In this document: positions 1-9,147 of the stretch, piece by piece | Layout: each line of letters starts with the position of its first letter | Position numbering within the stretch: position 1 is the first letter of the stretch | NCBI GenBank assembly: GCA_031280435.1 | Contig: JAITGS010000046.1 | Span: forward strand, 16,469-80,468 | DNA length: 64,000 nucleotides | Source: Tannerellaceae bacterium | Lineage (GTDB): Bacteria > Bacteroidota > Bacteroidia > Bacteroidales > Tannerellaceae | Direction of reading: 5' to 3' | The notes under the pieces: generated by a model | Databases searched by the model: none | What the model saw: only the letters and a program-made list of their open reading frames with translations | What the model was told of the DNA's origin: nothing | Program-made: the position numbers and the translations under genes

Positions 1-492
1 TAACTGCCCTTATTTTGAAGGGTAAAAACAACTTTGCCACCACCGGATAAACCCTTTCGTCGGTTGTAACTGCCCTTATTTTGAAGGGTAAAAACAACTC
101 GCCTAAGAATGGAAGCCACTAAATTCATGTTGTAACTGCCCTTATTTTGCAGGGTAAAAACAACTAATATAAGCTTGGGACACACCCGTAGCTTGTTGTA
201 ACTGCCCTTATTTTGAAGGGTAAAAACAACGCTGTCCTACCGTTACGTCAATTAATCTTGGTTGTAACTGCCCTTATTTTGAAAGGTAAAAACAACCCAT
301 ACGCTTTTACGGTTGCGTTGCCCCAGTTGTAACTGCCCTTATTTTGAAGGGTAAAAACAACTTGCAGTAGGAATACTGGGTCGAGAGAGTGTTGTAACTG
401 CCCTTCTGTTGAAGGGTAAAAACAACTAATGCAGGCTCAAACCCGTCAGACGCGCCGTTGTAACTGCCCTTATTTTGAAGGGTAAAAACAAC
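1..492. CRISPR. CRISPR array, type VI-B (Cas13b)-like, truncated at window start
   Basis: Eight 36-base repeats (the first lacks its initial GTTG because the window starts inside it) alternate with seven spacers of 29-30 bases. Repeat starts are at about -3, 63, 129, 195, 261, 326, 391 and 457. The repeat begins GTTGTAACTG and ends GGGTAAAAACAAC. Its ends pair (GTTGT with ACAAC) and an inner stem CCCTT / AAGGG closes an ATTTTG loop. A 36-base repeat, 30-base spacers and this double-stem fold are as remembered for type VI-B repeats of Cas13b systems in Bacteroidota. Repeats 3, 5 and 7 carry substitutions; the others are identical. No cas gene lies in the window, so the type is inferred from the repeat alone. 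Cas13b, if present, would be to the left. The array's orientation cannot be fixed from this end. Confidence 0.9.
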
Positions 493-668
493 TTTTATAA
501 CAACAGCGGCGTCTTTTTTTGAGCCATGCCTTCAGGGGTGCCTTAAATTTCAGGCTGCGGCCGAATTTGCTGCGTGATCGGGTAAATGTATGCTTGGGGC
601 GTCTTGTCTCATTTTGTTATTGCTTGACAATATGGCTATTGCGGCTTTGCGGATGAGGAAAATGACAT
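493..668. other. Flank of the CRISPR array, no gene seen
   Basis: These 176 bases separate the last CRISPR repeat from tandem array A. They start TTTTATAACAACAGCGGCG and contain a T7 run shortly after. A convincing leader promoter could not be recognised, so it is unclear whether this is the leader side or the trailing side of the array. Confidence 0.4.
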
Positions 669-990
669 CCCCGCGAACATTTCGGGAGCCCCCGCGATGA
701 TTTCGGGAGCCCCCGCGATGATTTCGGGAGCCCCCGCGATGATTTTGGGAGCCCCCGCGAACATTTCGGGAGCCCCCGCGATGATTTTGGGAGCCCCCGC
801 GAACATTTCGGGAGCCCCCGCGAACATTTTGGGAGCCCCCGCGAACATTTCGGGAGCCCCCGCGAACATTTTGGGAGCCCCCGCGAACATTTTGGGAGCC
901 CCCGCGAACATTTTGGGAGCCCCCGCGAACATTTCGGGAACCCCCGCGATGATTTTGGGAGCCCCCGCGAACATTTCGGGAACCCCCGCG
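669..990. repeat. Tandem array A, 21-base units, about 15 copies
   Basis: A run of 21-base units with core GGGAGCCCCCGCG followed by either AACATTT or ATGATTT; position 5 of the second half varies C/T. Because 21 is a multiple of three, long spurious ORFs appear on both strands (GAP-rich heptapeptides). It lies downstream of the leftward lipid kinase gene and next to the CRISPR array. On the minus strand the unit matches the plus-strand unit of array C at 22.9 kb at 16 of 21 positions (compared by hand). Confidence 0.95.
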
Positions 991-1132
991 GCAGGTTTTG
1001 ATGCTCCCTGAAAACCTTCAGGTGATGCGGATTACTTGATGGGGAAGTTGTTTGGCCGCGCGGATGGGGGGCGCTGCAATGCAGGCGTCGTGCATGCAGT
1101 ATTGTTGCAAGGCGGCTTTGCGTTTGGGGAGG

Positions 1133-2098
1133 CTAATGGCTGAAGCGGGAATTGAAAAAGGCCGTTACCCGCTCGAAAAGGTTCTGCGAGCTGCTCTGCC
1201 CGGCAATATTATCGGGAGCAAAGACTTTGAGGGCTTTGGGCACAACAGAGATGTTGATTTCGGCGTCGGCCATGACAGGATCGCCGTCGAGGTGCATCAC
1301 TCCCCGGCTCTGGCGGACAATGGAGAGCTGCGTGGTTTGAAACGTCCGTATTTTACTGTTTTTCTCTATGTTCTTCGTGAAAAGCTGGAAGGCAAGGGAG
1401 GGAACTTCGAGCGGGGTGAAGGGAGCGAGTATGGTGACGTCGATTTTGCCGTCGGCAACGTCGGCATTAGGAGCTATGTATGCATTATTGCCGTATTGTG
1501 AGGCATTGGCGCAGGCAACCAAGAAGGCGGTTTCCTTCACAGCCCGGCGCCCGATGCGGAGCTCGTATACTTCGGGCTTATAGTAAAGATATTCGGTGAT
1601 GGTTCGGCGAACGTAGGTGAGTGAGCCCCTGTGCTTCTCGGCAGCGAATTTCTGGCTGACGGTAGCGTCGAAGCCTAAGCCGCAAGTGGTGAAGAATATG
1701 TGTTCGTTGGCGCGGCATCCGTCTATTGTGGACACATGGCCTTTCATTATCAGCTCTAAAGCCCTGTGCGTGTCCATGGGGATGTGCAACTCGCGAGCCA
1801 GGCCGTTGCCGGAGCCTCTGGGAATGATGCCCAAAACAACATCGGAATGTACCATGGATGTGGCCACCTCGTTCACCGTTCCGTCTCCTCCCACGGCAAT
1901 GATAATGCCTGCTCCGCTCTCGATAGCCCTACGGGTTATCTGTCGGGCATGGCCTGCATACTCGCTAAAGGCTATACTGCATTCGCAACCTGCCGATGCG
2001 CACATCTTTTCGATCATTCCCGGGATTTTGCGCTTCGAGCCTATGCCGGAGATAGGATTTATGATGGCCCAAACGTTATTTAAAGGATGCTGTGTCAT
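1133..2098 (-). CDS. Diacylglycerol kinase family lipid kinase (DagK/YegS-like)
   Basis: The 321-residue product has the nucleotide-binding motif GGDGTVNEV at about residues 70-78 and the following GSGNGLAR, both hallmarks of the diacylglycerol/sphingosine/YegS lipid kinase catalytic domain. The N-terminal NPISGIGSKRK is the usual first strand and phosphate-binding stretch. The length fits the bacterial YegS/DgkB type, which phosphorylate a membrane lipid with ATP at the cytoplasmic face; the actual lipid cannot be told. The gene stands alone, divergent from asnB, and its 3' end points at tandem array A. A possible -7 box lies about 160 bases upstream. The several plus-strand ORFs across it are shadows. 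Confidence 0.9.
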   Translation of the reverse strand: MTQHPLNNVWAIINPISGIGSKRKIPGMIEKMCASAGCECSIAFSEYAGHARQITRRAIESGAGIIIAVGGDGTVNEVATSMVHSDVVLGIIPRGSGNGLARELHIPMDTHRALELIMKGHVSTIDGCRANEHIFFTTCGLGFDATVSQKFAAEKHRGSLTYVRRTITEYLYYKPEVYELRIGRRAVKETAFLVACANASQYGNNAYIAPNADVADGKIDVTILAPFTPLEVPSLAFQLFTKNIEKNSKIRTFQTTQLSIVRQSRGVMHLDGDPVMADAEINISVVPKALKVFAPDNIAGQSSSQNLFERVTAFFNSRFSH

Positions 2099-2261
2099 AT
2101 CTCAATCTATTTATCTTGTTCAACATAGGGGGCAAAGGTATGCGATTCCTCAGAGCTTTATGCAGGCCGCCCCCCCGAAAGAGAGAAAGGGGATGCTTCA
2201 CAGCAGCCCCTTTCGAAATACAAACTAACACTTATGAAAACCTAACTTTTACTTTGCAGTG

Positions 2262-2269
2262 CAAAAGTA
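2262..2269 (-). promoter_or_regulatory. Possible -7 box for the lipid kinase gene
   Basis: The minus strand reads TACTTTTG, a match to the Bacteroidota -7 consensus TAnnTTTG. No well-spaced -33 element was found; the nearest TTG is about 26 bases upstream. The gap 2099-2465 holds this element, the asnB promoter and nothing else recognisable. Confidence 0.35.
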
Positions 2270-2387
2270 GATCATTTTTTGAATCATCGTGTTGTCAATT
2301 TTCATGAATCAATTGTCGATTCTAATAATTTTAAGGATGACACATGATTTTTTTTGTTTGGCCAAGATTGTCCTACTGTAATCTCCC

Positions 2388-2417
2388 TTGTTTGCTTTGA
2401 ATCTTTTTGTAACTTTG
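2388..2417 (+). promoter_or_regulatory. Promoter of asnB
   Basis: TAACTTTG at 2410-2417 is a full match to the TAnnTTTG -7 element, and TTG at 2388-2390 lies 19 bases upstream, the usual spacing. Initiation would fall near 2423, leaving a leader of about 40 bases before the asnB start codon. Confidence 0.7.
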
Positions 2418-2465
2418 CGGCCCGATAAACAATCATTTAAACACTAAATTCTTAATTTTTCGTAC

Positions 2466-4130
2466 ATGTGTGGTATAACAGCAATCTTTAATATACGCGA
2501 GGATAGCAGCGAGCTCCGCAGGCAAGCCTGGGAAATGAGCAAGCGTATTCGTCACCGGGGGCCCGACTGGAGCGGAATATACACGGGCACACGAGCTATA
2601 CTCGTGCACGAACGTCTTTCCATAGTCGATCCGGCTTCGGGCAAACAGCCTCTGACAACTCGCGACGGCAAGTTGATACTGACCGTTAACGGCGAAATCT
2701 ACAATCACCGTGAGATTCGCGAGGAACTCAAAAACGAATACGATTTCATGACCGGCTCCGATTGCGAAGTAATCCTGGCCCTCTATCGCAAGAAAGGAGC
2801 CAAGTGCATAGAGGAGCTTAGCGGCATCTTTGCCTTCGCGCTGTACGATGAAGAGCAGGACCGCTTCCTGATAGCTCGCGACCCTATCGGGGTTATACCT
2901 TTATATATAGGAAAGGACAGCGCCGGGCACACGCTCGTATCATCCGAGCTAAAGGGCCTGGAAGGCTTCGCCTCCGAATACGAACCATTCCCGCCCGGAC
3001 ACTACTATGACAGCAAGGAAGGAAAGCTGATGCGATGGTACTCGCGCGACTGGATGGAATACGAAGCCGTGAAGGAGAACCCTACCGACATAGGCGAGCT
3101 GCGCAAATCCCTTGAAGAAGCCGTAAGGCGGCAGCTGATGAGCGACGTGCCCTACGGCGTGCTGCTCTCCGGCGGGCTCGACTCGTCTATCACCTCGGCC
3201 GTAGCCAAGCAATTTGCCGGCAAGCGAATAGAAAGCGACGGCAAGGCCGATGCATGGTGGCCACAGCTCCACTCCTTCGCCGTAGGCCTCAAAGAATCGC
3301 CCGACCTGAAAGCCGCCCGGCGTGCGGCGGAATACATAGGCACCGTGCACCACGAAATCCACTACACCATACAGGAAGGCATAGACGCCATTCGCGACGT
3401 TATCTACTTCATAGAAACCTACGATGTGACCACCGTGAGAGCCTCAACCCCAATGTACCTCATGGCCCGCGTCATCCGCAGCATGGGCATCAAGATGGTG
3501 CTTAGCGGCGAAGGAGCCGACGAGGTTTTCGGCGGCTATCTCTATTTCCACAAGGCTCCCGACGCCCAGGCCTTCCACGAAGAGACGGTACGCAAAATCA
3601 GCAAGCTGCACCTGTACGACTGCCTGAGGGCCAACAAGAGCCTGGCGGCATGGGGCATAGAAGGGCGCGTTCCCTTCCTCGACAAAGAGTTCCTCGACGC
3701 AGCCATGCGCCTTAATCCGCAAGACAAAATGGCTCCGGGCAAGGTGATAGAGAAGAAAGTGCTGCGCGAAGCTTTTGCCCACATGCTCCCCGACGATATT
3801 GCCTGGCGGCAGAAGGAACAGTTCTCCGACGGCGTAGGATACAGCTGGATAGATACGCTGAAGGAAGTGGCATCCCGACAGGTGAGCGACGCCCAGATGG
3901 CCGCCGCCTCCGAGCGCTTCCCCATCCATACGCCGCAAAACAAGGAGGAGTATTATTACAGAAGCATCTTTGAAGAACATTTTCCGAGCGAGAGCGCTGC
4001 GCGATGCGTCCCCTCCGTTCCGAGCGTGGCATGCTCCACGGCCGAAGCTCTGGCATGGGATAAATCCTTTGCCAAGATGAACGATCCGAGCGGCCGGGCG
4101 ATCAGGGATGTTCACAACGACAGTTATTAA
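2466..4130 (+). CDS. asnB: Asparagine synthetase B, glutamine-hydrolysing
   Basis: The protein starts MCGITAIF, so Cys2 becomes the N-terminal nucleophile of the class II glutaminase domain after Met removal. The ATP-pyrophosphatase synthetase domain shows LLSGGLDSSI near residue 232 and SGEGADEVFGGY further on. At 554 residues it matches the length of well-known bacterial AsnB. It makes asparagine from aspartate, ATP and glutamine in the cytoplasm. A good promoter lies just upstream. It precedes gltB and gltD on the same strand, so three glutamine amidotransferase functions cluster, but a 500-base gap holding a palindromic element and tandem array B separates asnB from gltB, so co-transcription is uncertain. 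Confidence 0.95.
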   Translation: MCGITAIFNIREDSSELRRQAWEMSKRIRHRGPDWSGIYTGTRAILVHERLSIVDPASGKQPLTTRDGKLILTVNGEIYNHREIREELKNEYDFMTGSDCEVILALYRKKGAKCIEELSGIFAFALYDEEQDRFLIARDPIGVIPLYIGKDSAGHTLVSSELKGLEGFASEYEPFPPGHYYDSKEGKLMRWYSRDWMEYEAVKENPTDIGELRKSLEEAVRRQLMSDVPYGVLLSGGLDSSITSAVAKQFAGKRIESDGKADAWWPQLHSFAVGLKESPDLKAARRAAEYIGTVHHEIHYTIQEGIDAIRDVIYFIETYDVTTVRASTPMYLMARVIRSMGIKMVLSGEGADEVFGGYLYFHKAPDAQAFHEETVRKISKLHLYDCLRANKSLAAWGIEGRVPFLDKEFLDAAMRLNPQDKMAPGKVIEKKVLREAFAHMLPDDIAWRQKEQFSDGVGYSWIDTLKEVASRQVSDAQMAAASERFPIHTPQNKEEYYYRSIFEEHFPSESAARCVPSVPSVACSTAEALAWDKSFAKMNDPSGRAIRDVHNDSY

Positions 4131-4149
4131 TGAGGGTGTTCAAAAAGAA

Positions 4150-4256
4150 ATTCAGCCCGCAAAACAGGTCATGAGGCTGATGTGCGGGGCGAGGCGTTGT
4201 GCGTAGAGACGCGATGCATCGCGTCTCTACATTTTGGACACGACCTGTTTGGGGCG
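4150..4256. repeat. MITE-like/REP element with inverted ends and a 28-base perfect palindrome
   Basis: Left end CAGCCCGCAAAACAGGTC and right end GACCTGTTTGGGGCGGG are imperfect inverted repeats. Between them, at 4203-4230, is a perfect 28-base palindrome whose left half is GTAGAGACGCGATG. The left-end sequence (ATTCAGCCCGC...ACAGGTCAT) recurs at 44.88 kb and 45.03 kb attached to a different palindrome, so this is a dispersed modular element rather than an asnB terminator. No coding capacity. Confidence 0.65.
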
Positions 4257-4314
4257 GGAGAACGCCTGCGGCAAGGCCCTCCGTGATGAGTTCATAACAG
4301 ACGGAAAATCGTTT

Positions 4315-4590
4315 TTGGAGCCCCTCCTTTTCCGTCGAGGAGCCTCCAAAAAAAAAATTTGGGGCCTCCTCGACGGAAAAGGAGCCTCCGAAAAAAAATT
4401 TGGAGCCTCCTCGACGGAAAAGGAGCCTCCAAAAAAAAATTTTGGAGCCTCCTCGAAGGAAAAGGAGCCTCCAAAAAAAAAATTGGAGCCTCCTCGAAGG
4501 AAAAGGAGCCTCCAAAAAAAAAATTTGGAGCCTCCTCGACGAAAAAAAACCGCCAAAAAAAATTTTTGGAGCCTCCTCGACGGAAAAGAA
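4315..4590. repeat. Tandem array B, 41-42-base units, about 6 copies
   Basis: Units contain GCCTCCTCGACGGAAAAGG, then GAGCCTCC and a run of 8-10 A followed by TTT. GCCTCCT starts at 4364, 4405, 4447, 4488, 4530 and 4571, giving periods of 41 or 42 as the A run varies. Each unit contains GGAGCC twice. The array ends about 45 bases before the gltB start codon, so it would be transcribed in any leader that starts upstream. Overlapping Lys/Pro-rich or Phe-rich ORFs in several frames are artefacts. Confidence 0.95.
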
Positions 4591-4632
4591 ACAAAGGGAT
4601 TTTAACAATATAATATATAAGAAGGCTATTAT

Positions 4633-7600
4633 ATGACTACGCAATCACTATACAGAGCTGAGCACGAACACGACTCCTGCGGCGTTGGGCTCCTCGTAAA
4701 CATTTACGGCAACAAGTCGCACGACATCGTAGAGAAGGGACTGCAAGTGCTGGAGAACATGCTGCATCGCGGAGCCGAGAGCGCCGACAATCAAACGGGC
4801 GACGGCGCCGGCATCATGACGCAGATTCCCCACGAGTTTATACTCCTGCAAGGCATACCCGTACCCGAAAAAGGCCGGTACGGCACCGGGCTGATGTTCC
4901 TCCCCAAGGATGAAGCCGAGGCGGCCGTCTGCATGGGATACCTCGAAGAAGCCCTGAGCCGCGAAGGCCTCAAGCTTCTTGCCCTGCGGGATATTCCGGT
5001 CAACAGCAATATACTCGGAGAAATATCCCGCGAAAACGAACCCGCCATACGGCAACTCTTCGTCACCAGCGACGATACCGACCAGGAAATCCTGGAGCGC
5101 AAGCTCTACATGCTGCGCAAGAAGCTCGAAAAGCGTACGCAGGCATCGGAGCTCAGGTTCAAGAAAGATTTCTACATAGTGAGCCTATCCACACGCCGGA
5201 TAATCTACAAGGGCATGCTGAGCTCGGTGCAACTGCGCAACTACTTCCCCGACCTCACCAACCCGTATTATACCAGCGGCATGGCATTGGTTCACTCGCG
5301 CTTCAGCACCAACACCTTCCCCACCTGGTCGCTCGCCCAGCCCTTTCGCCTGCTTGGGCATAACGGCGAGATCAACACCATACGCGGCAATCGCTTTTGG
5401 ATGGAGGCGCGGGAGAGCGTGCTGCGCTCGCCGCTCCTGGACGATTCGGCCGACCTCTTTCCCATAATACAGCCGGGAATGAGCGACAGCGCCTCGCTCG
5501 ACAATGTTCTGGAGTATATGCTGATGGCCGGGATGAGCCTTCCGCATGCCATGTCCATGCTTATTCCCGAAAGCTGGAACGCGAAGAACCCCATATCGCC
5601 GGAGCTTAAAGCTTTCTACGAATATCACAGCATACTGATGGAGGCATGGGACGGGCCCGCCACCCTGCTCTTCTCCGACGGAAGATATGCAGGCGGAATG
5701 TTGGACCGCAACGGCCTCCGGCCCGCCCGATGGCTCATCACGCACAACGATACGGTAGTGATTGCATCCGAAGCCGGCGTACTGCCTTTCGACGCTTCGG
5801 AGATAAAGGAGAAAGGACGCTTGCAGCCCGGCAAGCTTTTGATGGTCGACACGCTCAAAGGCAAAATATATAGAGACAACGAGCTGAAGGAAAACCTGGC
5901 CTCCGATTATCCTTACAGGGAATGGCTGGCCAAGAACCGAGTTATACTCTCCGACATATTTTCGGGCCGAACCGTGAGGCACGATATAGACCGTCTGGCC
6001 GAGCTTCGCAAAACATTCGGATACTCGGCCGAAGACATCAGCAGGATCATCATGCCTATGGCCGTGGAAGGCAAAGAGCCCACCGGATCGATGGGCAACG
6101 ATGCTCCGCTTGCCGTTTTGTCGCCAAGGCCCCAGCAACTGTTCAGCTATTTCAGGCAGCTGTTTGCACAGGTCACGAACCCGCCTATCGATCCCATACG
6201 CGAGGAGCTTGTGATGTCGCTATACCTATATATAGGTTGCCAGGAAGCCAACATGTTTGAGCCTGCGCCCGAACAGTGCAAGATGGTCAGGCTGCAGAAT
6301 CCGGTTCTGACCAATGAGGAGCTCGACATCCTGACGCACCTCGACTACAAGGGCTTCCGCACCCTGACCTTGCCCATGCTCTTCCCCGTAGCTGAGGGCC
6401 GGGACGGACTTGAGCAGGCTTTGGAGAATCTGTGCAGCGAAGCCGAAAAGGCTGTCGACAAAGGATACAACTACATCATCCTAAGCGATCGAGGCGTAAA
6501 CGCCAAGATGGCGCCCGTGCCTTCGCTGCTCGCACTATCGGCCATTCATCATCATCTGATAGAGAAGCGCAAGAGGATGCAAACGGCCATAGTGGTAGAA
6601 ACCGCAGGGCCATGCGAGGTGATGCACTTCGCTCTGCTCTTCGGATTCGGAGCCAGCGCCGTCAACCCGTATATGGCCTACGCCATACTCGACGACTTAG
6701 TGAAACGCCGCGAGATGCAGCTCGACTATCATACGGCGGAGAAGAACTACATCAAGGCCGTAAGCAAAGGGATGCTGAAAATACTGTCCAAGATGGGCAT
6801 CTCCACGCTCGGAAGTTATCGCGGCGCACAGATATTCGAGGCAGTCGGTATAGGCGACGAGGTTCTCGGCCGCTATTTCCGCGGCATGTCGTCGACGATA
6901 GGAGGCATAGGCATAGACGACATTGCATCCGACGCCATATCCCTGCACGGCGAAGGTTTCGGCAGCGAGCCTCCCAGGCTTGAGCATAACGGCATCTACA
7001 CCTACCGTCGCGACGGCGAGCATCATGCCTGGAATCCGGAAACCATAGCCAAGCTGCAAATAGCAACGCGGCTGGGCGACTATGCCCGCTTCAAGGAATT
7101 TTCCTCCATAGCCGACAACAAAGACTATCCCATCTTCCTCCGCGACTTCCTAACATGGAAGCGCAACCCCATAGACATATCCGAGGTGGAGCCCGTCGAG
7201 AGCATCACCCGCAGGTTCGTAACCGGAGCCATGTCGTTCGGCTCCATCAGCCGCGAGGCGCACGAGGCCATGGCGATAGCCCTCAATACTCTCAACGGCA
7301 AAAGCAACACGGGCGAGGGCGGCGAAGATCCGGCTCGCTTCAAGATAGGCGACGACGGCCTCAACCGCCGCAGCGCCATCAAGCAGATAGCCTCCGGACG
7401 CTTCGGCGTAACCACCGAATACTTAGTCAATGCCGACGAGATACAGATCAAAATAGCCCAGGGCGCAAAGCCCGGCGAGGGCGGACAGCTTCCGGGTTTC
7501 AAAGTCGACAAAATCATAGCCGCCACGCGGCACTCCATCCCCGGCATCACGCTCATCTCTCCTCCTCCGCATCACGACATTTATTCCATAGAAGATTTGG

Positions 7601-9120
7601 CTCAGTTGATATTCGACCTAAAGAACGTTAACCCTGCGGCGCGCATAAGCGTGAAGCTCGTGTCGGAGAGCGGCGTCGGAACAATTGCAGCCGGAGTGGC
7701 CAAGGCCAAGGCCGACACCATAGTCATCAGCGGAGCCGACGGCGGCACAGGCGCCAGCCCGGTGAGCTCCATCAAGCATGCGGGCCTCGTTTGGGAACTC
7801 GGACTGGCCGAAACGCAGCAGGTTCTGGTGATGAACAACCTGCGCGGATTCGTCAAGCTGCAAACCGACGGACAGCTCAAAACCGGCAAGGATATTATCA
7901 TCGCCGCCCTGCTTGGAGCCGAGGAATACGGCTTCGCCACCGGCGCCCTCATCGTCTTGGGATGCGTAATGATGCGCAAATGCCACCTGAACACATGCCC
8001 CGTTGGGATTGCAACGCAAAATCCGGAGCTGAGGCAGCGCTTCACAGGCAAGCACGACTACCTGATAAACTTCTTCCGCTTCCTTGCCGAAGAAGTACGC
8101 GAGCATTTGGCCGACATGGGATTCCGCAGCATGGACGAGATAGTGGGGCGCACCGATTTGCTTGCCGTTCGCACGGACGTGGCCATGCATCCCAAAGCTT
8201 CTAAAGTGGACTTCTCCCGCCTGCTCTATTTTGCGCAAACCGATAATGCTTTGCTTTGCGTGCGTGATCAGGAGCACAGGATAGCCCAGGTGCCCGACCG
8301 ACAGCTCATCCTCAAGTGTAGCCAGGCCATAGAGCGCGGCTTGCCGGTTGAGGTCAGCATAGCCATCTCCAATACCGATCGCACCGTGGGCGCAATGCTC
8401 TCGGGCGAAGTGGCCAGGCGGTACGGCAACAGCGGACTGCCCGCCGATACCATTCGCATACGGGCCAAAGGATCGGCCGGCCAAAGCTTCGGAGCCTTCC
8501 TTGCCGCAGGTATATCGCTAAGCCTTGAAGGCGAAGCTAACGACTATCTGGGCAAAGGACTGTCCGGAGGCCGCATAACAGTATCGCCGCCGGCCGGCAG
8601 CGGATTCGCCCCGGAAGACAACATCATTGTAGGGAACACGCTGCTCTACGGAGCCACTTCGGGCGAAGTGTATATCAACGGACGTGCAGGCGAGCGCTTC
8701 TGCGTGCGTAACAGCGGAGCCATTGCCGTGGTCGAAGGCGTTGGCGATCACTGCTGCGAGTACATGACCGGAGGCCGAACCGTGGTGCTGGGCACAACGG
8801 GCAAGAACTTTGCCGCCGGCATGAGCGGAGGAATTGCATACGTCCTGAACGTAGACGAGAAGTTCGACTACTTCTGCAACATGGAGATGGTGGAGCTGTC
8901 GCTCGTTGAAGATCATGCAGACCGCGCCGAGCTGCATCAGCTGATCTCTGCACATGCACGGTATACCGGCAGCCCGCTGGCCGAACGAATCCTCCAGGAC
9001 TGGGACGGCTACGTTGAAAGGTTCATCAAGGTCACTCCTTTCGAATACAAGAAAATCCTCCAGGAACAGAAGATGGATGCCATCAACAAGAAGATAGCTC
9101 AAATTGAGCACGACTATTAA
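4633..9120 (+). CDS. gltB: Glutamate synthase, large (alpha) subunit
   Basis: At 1495 residues this is full length. The N-terminal glutaminase domain has its nucleophile in EHDSCGVGLL (Cys16), implying a short cleaved propeptide. The central and FMN-binding synthase domains follow (TGEGGEDPARF, GADGGTGASP), with the 3Fe-4S cysteines in CVMMRKCHLNTCPVG near residues 1113-1124 and a C-terminal glycine-rich GXGXG beta-helix domain. Together with GltD it transfers the amide of glutamine to 2-oxoglutarate, giving two glutamates. gltD begins 27 bases downstream, so the two form an operon. Tandem array B lies immediately upstream. Confidence 0.97.
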   Translation: MTTQSLYRAEHEHDSCGVGLLVNIYGNKSHDIVEKGLQVLENMLHRGAESADNQTGDGAGIMTQIPHEFILLQGIPVPEKGRYGTGLMFLPKDEAEAAVCMGYLEEALSREGLKLLALRDIPVNSNILGEISRENEPAIRQLFVTSDDTDQEILERKLYMLRKKLEKRTQASELRFKKDFYIVSLSTRRIIYKGMLSSVQLRNYFPDLTNPYYTSGMALVHSRFSTNTFPTWSLAQPFRLLGHNGEINTIRGNRFWMEARESVLRSPLLDDSADLFPIIQPGMSDSASLDNVLEYMLMAGMSLPHAMSMLIPESWNAKNPISPELKAFYEYHSILMEAWDGPATLLFSDGRYAGGMLDRNGLRPARWLITHNDTVVIASEAGVLPFDASEIKEKGRLQPGKLLMVDTLKGKIYRDNELKENLASDYPYREWLAKNRVILSDIFSGRTVRHDIDRLAELRKTFGYSAEDISRIIMPMAVEGKEPTGSMGNDAPLAVLSPRPQQLFSYFRQLFAQVTNPPIDPIREELVMSLYLYIGCQEANMFEPAPEQCKMVRLQNPVLTNEELDILTHLDYKGFRTLTLPMLFPVAEGRDGLEQALENLCSEAEKAVDKGYNYIILSDRGVNAKMAPVPSLLALSAIHHHLIEKRKRMQTAIVVETAGPCEVMHFALLFGFGASAVNPYMAYAILDDLVKRREMQLDYHTAEKNYIKAVSKGMLKILSKMGISTLGSYRGAQIFEAVGIGDEVLGRYFRGMSSTIGGIGIDDIASDAISLHGEGFGSEPPRLEHNGIYTYRRDGEHHAWNPETIAKLQIATRLGDYARFKEFSSIADNKDYPIFLRDFLTWKRNPIDISEVEPVESITRRFVTGAMSFGSISREAHEAMAIALNTLNGKSNTGEGGEDPARFKIGDDGLNRRSAIKQIASGRFGVTTEYLVNADEIQIKIAQGAKPGEGGQLPGFKVDKIIAATRHSIPGITLISPPPHHDIYSIEDLAQLIFDLKNVNPAARISVKLVSESGVGTIAAGVAKAKADTIVISGADGGTGASPVSSIKHAGLVWELGLAETQQVLVMNNLRGFVKLQTDGQLKTGKDIIIAALLGAEEYGFATGALIVLGCVMMRKCHLNTCPVGIATQNPELRQRFTGKHDYLINFFRFLAEEVREHLADMGFRSMDEIVGRTDLLAVRTDVAMHPKASKVDFSRLLYFAQTDNALLCVRDQEHRIAQVPDRQLILKCSQAIERGLPVEVSIAISNTDRTVGAMLSGEVARRYGNSGLPADTIRIRAKGSAGQSFGAFLAAGISLSLEGEANDYLGKGLSGGRITVSPPAGSGFAPEDNIIVGNTLLYGATSGEVYINGRAGERFCVRNSGAIAVVEGVGDHCCEYMTGGRTVVLGTTGKNFAAGMSGGIAYVLNVDEKFDYFCNMEMVELSLVEDHADRAELHQLISAHARYTGSPLAERILQDWDGYVERFIKVTPFEYKKILQEQKMDAINKKIAQIEHDY

Positions 9121-9147
9121 TTCGCTTTCTTATTAGATAAAACATAT

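Noticed and set aside
1-492. Type II-C CRISPR assignment
   Set aside because: Type II-C repeats in this phylum are also 36 bases with 30-base spacers, but they lack the CCCTT/AAGGG inner stem and GTTGT/ACAAC pairing seen here.
636-1011. Two overlapping ORFs on opposite strands (112 and 104 residues) through array A
   Set aside because: Both are translations of 21-base tandem repeats, start inside the repeats, and have no promoter or ribosome site. Only the possible coding nature of array C is kept as a low-confidence call.
4227-4644. Several Phe/Arg- or Lys/Pro-rich ORFs in multiple frames upstream of gltB
   Set aside because: They are frame readings of array B, whose 41/42-base period shifts frame from unit to unit.
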